From assembly GCF_000004195.4 (NCBI RefSeq), contig NC_030683.2, positions 82,290,910 through 82,354,909 on the forward strand: a stretch of 64,000 nt of DNA, given 5' to 3'. This document shows, one piece after another, positions 11,376 through 21,100 of the stretch. The stretch is from Xenopus tropicalis. Taxonomy: Eukaryota; Chordata; Amphibia; Anura; Pipidae. How positions within the stretch are numbered: the first letter of the stretch is position 1; each line of letters starts with the position of its first letter. The position numbers were made by a program, and so were the translations under genes. The notes under the pieces are model-generated. The model had not been told where the DNA came from. It saw nothing but the letters and a program-made list of their open reading frames with translations, and ran no database searches.

Positions 11376-11846
11376 TTAAAGGGGTTGTTCACCTTTAAAT
11401 TAACTTTCCGTATTACTTAGAAATTGATATTCTGAGACAATTTGCAATTGGTTTTCATTGTTTATTTGTTGTGCTTTTTCAGTTATTTTGATTTTTGTTG
11501 AGCAGCCCTCCTGTTTGGAATTTTATCTGGTTGCTAGGGTCTTCTTTGCCTTAGTAACCAGGCAGTAAATTGAATGAGAGACAGGAATAAGAATAGAAGA
11601 GGGACTGAGTAGAAAGATAAGTAATATAAAGTAACAATAACAATAAAATTTTAGCCTCACAGAGAAATATTTTTTTGGCTGCTGGGGTCAGTGACCCCTA
11701 TTTGAAAGCTGCAAAGAGGCAGAAGTTGAACGCAAATAATTTAAAAACAATAACAAATAAACAATAAAAACCAATTGAAAAGTTGCTAGAAATAGGACAT
11801 TCTATAACATATTAAAAGTTCATTTAAAGGTGAACTACCCCTTTAA
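11376..11846. mobile_element. T2-type MITE (471 bp) abutting element 1
   Basis: TTAA at 11376-11379 and 11843-11846 bound termini TTAAAGGGGTTGTTCACCTT and, on the other side, the inverse AAGGTGAACTACCCCTTTAA. The TTAAAGG start and TTAA target fit the Xenopus T2 MITE superfamily. A diverged copy is at 33551-33925. Its left TTAA is also the right TTAA of element 1. Confidence 0.8.
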
Positions 11847-11888
11847 GATGTCGTTTTACTGACAACTTTTTGGGAATTTTTTTTAGCT

Positions 11889-11927
11889 CTTATTAAATCT
11901 GTTGGTGTGTCCAACAGATTTAATAAG
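11889..11927. repeat. Perfect short hairpin
   Basis: A 17-base stem (CTTATTAAATCTGTTGG / CCAACAGATTTAATAAG) with a TGTGT loop. No flanking repeat or gene relation is visible. Confidence 0.6.
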
Positions 11928-13379
11928 CAGCATTGATCACCACCTTTAGCTGTGTCACTTCTGTTCCCAGCAGTCATCTTGCTGCTCAGCAAGCAACACA
12001 TGCACACTGGAGGCCAAACTGTGGAATTGGGCTACTGCACATGGTCCTAGGTGAAATCCATGTGGGAATTGAAGTCACGTGGCCAAAAATGGTGGCTCTA
12101 CAGTTCTGGATGTACAATGGGCTAAAGTTAAGTTGGTCCAAGTGCAACGTTTAATTTCATGGTCACTTAAGCCCCTTTTTACCAAGGAATTATTCAGAGG
12201 TGTGATCAATAAAATACAATTCACATTTTTGCAACATTAGTATAGTGCCAAAGTGCTAGATTAGTATGCTCCAGTGAACTAAATGCTATTGCATGCAAGG
12301 TGCAAAATATGGGCTGCACAAACACAGGGATAGGCAGGAATATGTCATCTGCACATCAAGTGCACCTTGATTTTTTTATTTTTTTTAATACTAAACTTGA
12401 TCTCTGGTAAAGACTTTGCCTGTTTCTCAGCCTGCCTGTATTCTACCTGCCTGGACTTTAGACATTTTCCTGCCTGATATTACCCTGCAAGTACTGCAAT
12501 GTGGTGTATAGTAGTGGTGTAAGATTAGATAGTGAATGTTCTTCCTATCTGAAATATTTCTTACAGCACATAATGGGTTAACTGTATTGTTTTATGTTCC
12601 ATAAGATGTAGTATCAATTGAAGGTGATACATATTTAAAATAAGGTTTCTATGTAAATTACGTTTCATTATGTTTATTGTCCTTTATGCCATAAACACTG
12701 TATTACTTTCCAGGAAAGCTAATAATTCTTTTGTGCAATGATACGTTCCTCTAATCAAATGTAAATATTTCACTGGGTGTGAGGACTGACCATTATAACA
12801 TTTTGCTGGATTATCATTCACAAATATTAGCATTTTGAAATCACCAATATAATGAAATCAGTAGAATATTACTCCATTGTCATTCATACCCAAACCTTTG
12901 AACAAACAAGATGATTCCTTCAGTTTACTGAAAATCAGCTCAAATCATTAACCCATTGTGTATGCCCTTTTGCTGCCAAGCCAGAAATCCTACTCCTACA
13001 ACTCCTTTATACCGACTCCTGTATACTGACTACCAATGTTGGTGCAGAGAACTGTGACTGATAACTATACTGTTGGAGGAAATTTCCACAGCTTAACCCT
13101 GTTCCATACCTACTGCTATTACACATCAATCATTATATACTAACAAGCTGCATCTTGGAAACTTGGTTATATTTACCATACAAATATTAGATCAATAAAA
13201 CAAGTATTCTTATAAAGGCCAAGTTGTGCAGGAGACTTTACCTTCCCTGGCACAGACAAATAAACTATGCATTTGGTTTTAATGGCTAACAATGTTTATC
13301 TGTAGTAATAAGTCAAATAAACTGGACTTGCTGTGTTCTTAAAGACATTTTGATAGTCATCCAACTGACTTTCTCTGGG
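11928..13379. other. Intergenic sequence without a recognisable feature
   Basis: AT-rich, non-repetitive sequence by eye, with no conserved frame or inverted termini recognised. Confidence 0.45.
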
Positions 13380-13645
13380 CTAATTTGATCGTTTGGCTCT
13401 AGGGCAAAACAATCAAATCAAAATGGCGGGCATAGGTACTGTCGGATCAGGGACTGCATCAACGAGCCGATGCCCCATCGAGATATGGGCAATTTCAGGC
13501 CAGATGTCGGTGAGGCCGGTCGTTGGTTCCCATACACAGGCAGATAAGCTGCCAAATCAGTCTAAAGGACCAATATCAACAGCTGAAATCGGCTCATGCC
13601 AGAAAGTTGCCTGTTCCTGCCCCGATACCGTTATTCCTTGTCCAA
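13380..13645 (-). repeat. MITE family B, degraded copy
   Basis: It contains 'cccatacacaggcagataag', 'gccaaatcagtctaaaggac' and 'gatcgtttggctctagggc', words shared with the better copies at 24545-24850 and 53753-54002. Termini are lost, and the orientation call is tentative. The 97-codon open frame here is a by-product. Confidence 0.45.
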
Positions 13646-14159
13646 ACAAACACAGAACATCATTCCACTCTCAAGGATATTCTTGAGGTAAAATAAAAAA
13701 TAATTTCAAATATTGCCCCAAAACAGCCCAATTTGCACAGTGAAAACAAATTAAAAAAATATAATAGAATCACTAGTCACGCCCAGCACCCACCAGCCAG
13801 AGTCCATTGCATGCAGGTTGCATTATTCTTATAATTAGCACATATACTCAATTAGGCAGTAACCCACCAACCCTGGACAGAACAATGTGCTCTCCCCCCT
13901 CCTTTTTAAGAAAAAATATTTTTATTTGCACCAGTAAAATACACATACATTGAATATAGCATGTCAATGTATTTATACACAGGGTTACAAGTAGAAACTG
14001 AGTTGGGTCTACACACTCTTATTTTGACCCTCCTCGATGATCCAATTCACATGTTACATTCCAAATTAGACAATTTATTTTCCTTCCCTAGAGCCCCTCT
14101 TATTTCAACTGCTGTTATATCAGAGCTTTAGTAAATATCCCCATTTGTATAAGTTGTAT

Positions 14160-14770
14160 TTATTAAAGGATTTCTCCCTGCTTACTCCTCCGACATGTGC
14201 CAAGTGGTAAGCCTAAATGTATAAGATATTTTTTGTTGTTGTGTGCAAGATACACATATTTTACCCAGATGGCAAAAAAGATTTTGACTGGGCGTTCTCT
14301 ATTGAGAGTAGCTTCCAACCAATCCATATGATAACCAAAGTCAAGTTTGTTAAGCATCGTACCGAAAGGTGGAGCTTGGAATGAGATCCAGCAATGCAAC
14401 ATGGCCTGAAATGATATTTGCAATTTTTGCTGTATCTCCAAAAATTGCCTATAAAGGAGTAAGATCTATCTGCATATTTAATGTGGTTTAACAATAGGAA
14501 ATGACCGTTTCCCTAAATTATTTAATCAAAGGGCATTACCATAAACAATGCAAGATATCTGCTTTTGGCGCATTGCATTTTAAACATTCATCTGACTCGG
14601 ACCAACCCACTTTTTTACTTTGTTCTGGGGAGAAATACCCCCTATGTAATATATTCAGAAACATGACATGAAAATGGCTTGAATTTAGAAGTGATAGAGA
14701 TCTGAAATGTAGGGTTAACAGTTTTTCTTGTGTAAGATTGGGGATTTGTTGTAACCACTTACCCACGCCT
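14160..14770 (-). pseudogene. L1-type LINE relic (3' end of ORF2)
   Basis: Minus-strand frames read in order. First (14766-14536) comes a stretch with LHRGYFSPEQSKKVG and CLKCNAPKADILHCLW, matching the region before and including the C-x2-C...H..W knuckle of Xenopus L1/Tx1-type ORF2 proteins. Then (14494-14160) fragments containing LNRERPVKIFFAIW resemble the protein's last residues. Frameshifts separate them, so it is dead. Confidence 0.5.
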
Positions 14771-16330
14771 CTTCCAATATCCCTTTTTTAGAAAGTGGGA
14801 TTTTCAATATTATTTGCTTGTAAATATGAAAAAAAGGGGTAATGTTCTGCAAATGAATATAGGTTAGTTGGAGTATGAGAAAAATGTCTTACTTGTGTGA
14901 GTCCATGTTTTGCCCAGGTAAAGAATGGGTTTCAAAAAAGAATGGGTTTTCAAAAAATGTGGGTTTCCTATAAAGGGCAAAAAGGGCGACAGAGACTGAG
15001 TGATATTAGAAATCTTAGGGTTTTAGGGAATGTAGTAATGTAACAGTTTCCTAGTTCCCATATCATTGATACTTTGCAGTTGCTTCTACTGTTTGAATTA
15101 TGGCAATTTGTAGTTCTTTAGACTGTACCTGTAATTGCTGTTGAATTTCAACTCCCACTGTTTTATAGCAACAACTGATGCTCTGAAGCTGTATAGCTTA
15201 TGTATTTTTACTGCACTTGATAGACCACTTTTACTGATTTTTCAAGAAATGTGAATAATATTACCTACTGTCTATATAGCCACTTATGCAGGGTGGTGTA
15301 GGGATTACTGGTTCAAAAAATGCAGTAGATAATTAACCTACCCTTATTCACAAAGTCATTGAATGTGGTTTTTTGTGAACTTATACTTTATAGTGAATTT
15401 GTTATACTTGTCTGCCATTTGGAACAATTCCACATATAGAAAAAAATGTATCTGCCACAGAGCTTTGCAGGGTCCCATAAGTGCATTCTGACCTGAGCTG
15501 TAGATTTTGTTGACCCTAACCTATAAATGAACTGAGGCTTATCTAACTGCACAATCAGCAGGTATAGCAAGCAATCAGCAGGTATAATTTAATAGTCAAA
15601 AGCAAACATCTCATCAGATTCTATGAGTTACTTCTCATGGGCAAACTTTGTGCCTTTTATTACATATGGTACTTTATGTACATGGTTTATTGCCATTGCA
15701 AACCCATATGTGCTGTAGTAGACAAATTCATGCATGTGGGCTGCTTTGATATTTTTTTGCCAGGGCAGCTTTTAACTCCCAGTCTGGGGCTGCTCTCTCC
15801 GTGCCACATCTGGGCACCCCTTTACACCCTGCCATGATAACCCACTGACCCTTGGTTCACAGAATCTACCAAACTTGGAACTTAAACCATTTCAAAGTAT
15901 CCCATGGGTCAGGAAAAGCCATATTGTTGGAGCCAGAGGTGAATGCTCAGTGCTACGTTTTTGACTTTTACAAGTTGCAGGCACATCCTTTTAATTGCTG
16001 TTTCGCTGCCAGAGACACCAGCAGAACTCCCTCTCAATCGATCCCTCATGGTGGCAGCAGAAGGTTCCACTCTAAGAGGCCACAACTGGAATAACAGGTT
16101 GGAGGCTGCACACGGATCAGCAAACAGGCCACATTGCCAGCTCATGCTGATAAATCCCAGCTCCTCTTTTTTTGTCCACCATTGAATCCTTATAGGGATA
16201 ATAAGTTTTTCAGTCATAATTGGACTTTTCAGGTGAATATTAAATTAGTGTGCCACACCATATATATGTTATTCATCACTATGGTGTGATTGTTTGCAAG
16301 GGAAAAAATGTTGTAGTCATGGACTTTCAT
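14771..16330. other. Intergenic sequence without a supported gene
   Basis: Several open frames of 60-102 codons overlap on both strands (for example 15852-16217), but none has a recognisable motif, splice context or conservation that I can see. Confidence 0.4.
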
Positions 16331-16775
16331 TATATGGCAAAAAGCATGTGGACGCCCATCTAATTATTATAATTGGCTATTTAAGCTGCATCTACCTTTG
16401 CCCACACAGGTGCCCACACTACATCATATAATGACATGCTTACTGCTGTGGTGTAACAGTTTGGGAAACATTCCAGCACAATAATGCTCCAAGCACAAAG
16501 TAGGGTCCATACAGAATGGTTTGCTGATATGGGAGAGGAAGAACCTGATTGGCCTGCACAGAGCCCTAATCTCAACCCAACTGGGAGATGAACTGGAACA
16601 CATGGATCCCTATTGTCAGTGCCCAAGCTCTCATGTATGAGGGGAAGCAATGTTCTATCATCTAGCTCTCTTCTCTTGGGGTTAAAGACAGCTGAGAAAG
16701 GACCAACTTCATATTAATACCCTCATTTTTATAAGATGTTGTACAGGCAGGTGTCCACATACTTTTGCCCATATG
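16331..16775 (+). pseudogene. Tc1/mariner-type transposon relic
   Basis: Termini TATATGGCAAAAAGCATGTGGAC and the inverse ending GTCCACATACTTTTGCCCATATG form an imperfect inverted repeat. Inside, in several frames, remains of a transposase C-terminal region can be read, including the characteristic DWPAQSPNLNP block followed by PKLSCMRGSN. The catalytic aspartates are not recoverable, and stops and frameshifts mark it as inactive. Confidence 0.7.
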
Positions 16776-17680
16776 CCCCTTTGTTTGGGTTTAGCCACTG
16801 GTAAAGGTGGCAACCCTATTTGCCACAGCACTTGGTTACACCACTATCCTACAGTTTACTGCATCAATTATTGTCCATGTTGCAATAAAGATACTCTTGC
16901 TATTGCCAAGGCCAGTAATCCAGATATTTCGTGGTAGGGCATGGGAGTACCTCAGAGAGTCTATCTTGCACCCTTATGTATACAATGGGGGGAATGTAAT
17001 AAAAGTCGGTAATGGAAAAATTATTTGCAATGTGAAAATGCATGCCTCCGCGCAAATAAATTTGCCTTTGCGCTAATTTTATGACTGTTTAGCGACCACT
17101 TCCAACAATGGAAAAAAGTTTGTGAACTGTATTGTTTGCGACAATGCTTAATGTATGTAATAAAACTTCTTAATGAAAAAGTTGTTTGCATCAAAATATT
17201 ACGCCACCCTCAAGCATACCATAAAAAGTTTGCAATGACCAATTAAAATTTGCAATGCAATGACAGTCTAATGAACAATGTTACATTCCAAAATGCAAAC
17301 TTTAATTCTTATTTGTGTGCAGTTTTTTTCTGTTTACAACTTATTACACACATTTCCCCCAAAAGAGTAGAAAGTCTAGTTGGACAGCCTATGATTACAG
17401 GTGCCTAACAGATGTTATTGCAAACCAGTACCACATTTTAATACACCCCTCAGGATTGCCAGATTTATTTTTCCAAGCCAGCCAAAGTCAATTCTAAAAT
17501 AGCCCAAAACTAGCCAAAATCCACTTTGAAAGTAGCCCAAAAGTAGCTCAATATGCGCAATGAAAAAAATATTACTGGGATAACTGATGTTTCCCTGCCC
17601 TCTGTGCCCAGTCCCTGCAGGTTATAGTAGTTTTGCTGCTTCAGGTTCAGCAAAGAGGAATAGAAAAGGGAGTTTCTGTC
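16776..17680. other. Intergenic, mostly degraded repeat-like sequence
   Basis: 16985-17300 has repeated words (gcaatgtgaaaatgca, taataaaacttcttaatg) suggesting an old palindromic MITE. 17450-17560 carries a loose series of 'tagcccaaa' words continued at 17830-17940. No gene is seen. Confidence 0.35.
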
Positions 17681-17687
17681 TATAATT

Positions 17688-17765
17688 GCATGCTGGGTAT
17701 TGTAGTTTTATCTTAACCTTAGCTGTAGGTTAAAAGTAAGATACAAACTACATTACCCAGCATGC
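17688..17765. promoter_or_regulatory. Inverted pair of ZNF143/Staf-like motifs
   Basis: GCATGCTGGGTATTGTAGT (17688-17706) and ACTACATTACCCAGCATGC (17747-17765) are each close to the Staf/ZNF143 consensus ACTACAATTCCCAGCATGC in opposite orientations. They form the arms of a wider inverted repeat (about 17682-17768). The pair sits about 410 bases upstream of the zpr1 start codon. It could be promoter-linked or simply the remains of a small MITE. Confidence 0.5.
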
Positions 17766-17989
17766 ACTGGGATAGGCTTGTTGGACAAATAAAAACTTTA
17801 GCTAGTTTCCAAACTACAAACCCGCCAAGGCTTCAAAAACTAGCCCAAATTTGTACCTTGGCGGCTTGTACTTTGGACACCCGCCTAGGCTTTAAATTAG
17901 TAGCCCAATTTGGCGGAAAACCCGCCAACCTGGCACCCCCTAACATCTACAAATTACAGTCTCCCACTTATTACTCCCAACAACGCTTT

Positions 17990-18178
17990 TGGGTGGGCGG
18001 CTCTATTGAGAAAGACGAGCGACGCTGGGCGGGGCATACTGACAGCTAGTTCCGGGTTAACGGGGACACGTGGTTAATGGGCTAGGTACCGGGAGGTCTA
18101 TCTGAGGCGAAAAAGCTTTTTGAGTAAAGCGCAAGAAAAGTATTGGAAACGATTCGCATCTGAGCATTAGCAGCCAGA
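17990..18178 (+). promoter_or_regulatory. zpr1: zpr1 core promoter and 5' UTR region
   Basis: A local rise in GC and CpG directly before the start codon, with GC boxes (GGGCGGC near 17995, GGGCGGGGC at 18027-18035) and an E-box CACGTG at 18067-18072. No TATA box is evident, as expected for a housekeeping gene. The transcription start is not determinable from sequence alone. Confidence 0.5.
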
Positions 18179-21100
18179 ATGTCGGTCATCCATGCTCCCG
18201 GAGTGCGAGAATCCTCTGCGCTGTTCCGCGACATTAGCGCGGAGGATGAGGAACAGCAGCCGGCAGAGATTGAGTCGCTCTGTATGAACTGCTACCACAA
18301 TGTAAGAAAGGGTATTTCTGCTCAAACATTAAAGAGTCAGAACCAGCCAACAAGTGTCTCATGTGAATTTCGTGTTTAGTTTGGGAAGTTGAGAAGCATG
18401 GATATTTTGTTAGGACAGTTGGTAACTTAGTGGGATTTACTAATAACAAGGCAGTTCATGAAGGCAAGTGGTCACAGTGGTAGCCTGAAGCCTCTGCTTC
18501 TATCTTTGCCCATGAATAACATACTGTACTTATCTCCATGCGTTAGAGGGCAGCAGTATGGGACATGCTTCTATTGTTTTTATTTTAATCATATGGCTAG
18601 CTAACATTAGGGGTTCTTCAGAATGTCCTGTCTTCTCTTTGGATTTTCAGGAGTATCTGTCCATAAATCTGTTTGTCATCTCATTGTTGCCCACCCTCTT
18701 GATACCCTCAAACTACCTGGCCAGAATGGGTTTTCAAGGTTGTTGCATCAGCTCTGGGTATCAATGAAAACTTGATTGGAATATAGAGGCTGGAAGTAAC
18801 CAAGGAGTCCTGCATCCTTGTGCCTTTGGGTATTTTCCTGGTATGCCAGCTTCATTTCTTTTTTGTGCTTTATCTTTTATATAGGGCTTGACTCGACTGC
18901 TTCTGACCAGAGTGCCCTTCTTTAAGGAGATAATTGTCAGTTCATTCACATGTGATTCGTGTGGCTGGAGTAACACAGAAATTCAGTCTGCTGGTCGTAT
19001 CCAGGAGCAAGGTGTACAATATTCATTAAGCGTCAGGAACAAACAGGTAGATTGCTGGTGATTTATAAATAACTACTGTCAGTGTAGTGTTGGGTTTAAA
19101 AGGCAACTAAATCATCCCACAGATTCTTTTTAAGCAGCCTCATGTCCTTAACAGTGGCATAACTAAATGTTACAGCTTAAAAATTATTTTAGGGCATTCC
19201 TAGGATTTAGGATTTAGACATTTTTCATTAACGTATGTTGTTCCGCAGGGGCTCCTTTATCTCTTGCCCCCCTAGCAGTTGCAGGATCTGTTTTCATTTT
19301 TAGTCACACCACTGCCTCTATTTTATAATACAGTTGATTAAATTGCTACATTAATTCCTTAACAGGCTTGACAGTTGCTGAGACTTTAAACCACTCCATT
19401 TCATAAAGTTCTTCCTTCCTTTTTAAGGGGTTTTGTCACTTTTCTACATCACTGAAATAAGCCAATCTCCCTAAAAAAACCATAACTGCAGTGTAAATGT
19501 ATAACCATTTATTCACTGGTGACTTCTGCATAACATGCACCATATCATGGGAATTACTGGCATTATAGGCATTTGTCACTTTTGTGCTTGTTCTGTACCT
19601 TGGTAATGAGCATATTTGACTCAGTATTAGATTTTCTTTCATTTTAGTTAATTATATAGGGAATAATGTGCCCCTATTGTATAATATCAGAATGTTATAA
19701 GGCATGAATATTTCCCTGACTCAGAGGGGGTACATTATTTTTTTTTATTTTTTTTTACTTAACATGCTGGCTTCTTTAGCACATTAGTATTGCAGTGTAA
19801 TTAAATGTGTGTTGTTGGTAATATGACAAAGATGTAAACAAAACCTTTTAACTCTTTTACTGCCAAGCACGTATGGCATACGTGCTGGCAGTAAAAGGGC
19901 TTAAACGCCAACGACGTGTCTCATACGTCGTTGGCGTTTAAGCGCTGCCCTCTGCAGCGGCGGCATGTGCCGCCGCTGCAGAGGGCTTCTAACAATGACA
20001 GCCCCCCTGGGCAATGTGCCAGGGGGGCTGTCATCAGGGTCCTGCGAGCCGATCGCTCGCAGGACCCTCCAGGAAGCAGCAGATGCGATCGCATCGTATC
20101 TGCTGCTTCCTGCTTCCTCCCTCTCCCCCAGCGCCGGCCCAAATGACGAAGGAGGCGATCGGTCTTCAGGAACAGGTAAGGACTTTTTTTTTTTTATTGC
20201 ATTTACACACTTTTACACACTTATACACACATTTACATACATTTATACACACTTACATACATTTACACACACTTACAGCACACATTTTAGCATTTTTTTA
20301 TTTTATTTTATTTTTTTTTTTTTTTCTCATTTTTCACACTTTTATACACTTATTTACACTCATATACACACTTACACACTATCACACAACTTTTACACAT
20401 GTACACACATGTATACACAAACACTTAGGTTTTTTTTTGTTTTGCTTTTTTTTTTTTTTTTTTTCATATTACCACTTTGTTTTTATTTTCTCTTACCTAA
20501 AAACTGTTTATTTTGACAGCGTAACTATTGGATCAGATATTCTGGCCACTAATTACACTGTCATGTGACTTATTTTGTTGTTTCACTGATTTGCACAATT
20601 TTTGTGGTTTTATCACATTTTATCCCTATATAAGTGTTCCTAATCTGTTTTTAGCGTAGCTTTGCCAGGTGTAACTTTGGTGTACAAAAATAACTTTACC
20701 TATTTTGAATTCATCAGAATGTGTACTTTCCAAAAATATATGGTTTTCTGGGGGTCACTGTATAGTTAGGGGGGGGTTACTGCACATAATACACTGACGG
20801 GGCTCTGTGTGCAAAAGCTGAGCTGGCAGGCGAGAAATCCTTATGCGCTATTTTCATTTTGGGTTCAGTACATACCGCAGACTTTGGTATATCTATGCAT
20901 ATTGGGCATCAAACTGTTCAGTAGGCCTCTGGTGTTCCTATTTGGGGTGACTTGCCTTTGTACGCAAGAAATTGTGTGAGATAAATACGACAAATTGCAA
21001 CATTTTTAGGCAATTTTCTGAAATGTCATAAAAACCAATAACTTTAGGAAAGCTCTGCAGATTGGTACTTTGGTGTAGAAAGGACTCTTTACCCTTGTTG

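Larger units (their letters stand above)
5224..11379. mobile_element. piggyBac-like non-autonomous element 1 (6.15 kb)
   Basis: The ends are TTAA target copies at 5224-5227 and 11376-11379 enclosing perfect 14-bp inverted termini, CCCTTTAAGTGCCA at 5228-5241 and TGGCACTTAAAGGG at 11362-11375. A TTAA target and CCYTTT..TGCCA termini are the hallmark of Xenopus piggyBac-like families. In order the interior has subterminal hairpins (5243-5500), a T-rich and CA-rich tract (5690-5850), a direct repeat (6053-6290), a foldback insert (6357-6600), ten tandem units (6640-10690) and a unique 3' block. There is no transposase frame, so it must have been mobilised in trans. It lies between apoa5 and zpr1. 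Confidence 0.85.

Noticed and set aside
15852..16217. Overlapping 80-102 codon frames on both strands
   Set aside because: Frames overlap in several registers with no motif. I could not support a gene or a named transposon.
20161..20460. CA-rich and T-rich tract, considered as a retroposon poly(A) tail or as Z-DNA regulatory sequence
   Set aside because: It sits at the same place in both piggyBac-like elements and is better explained as part of their shared architecture.
19965..20568. Open frames of about 184 codons rich in H, T, Y and F
   Set aside because: They are low-complexity translations of the acacactta and T-run tract of element 2.
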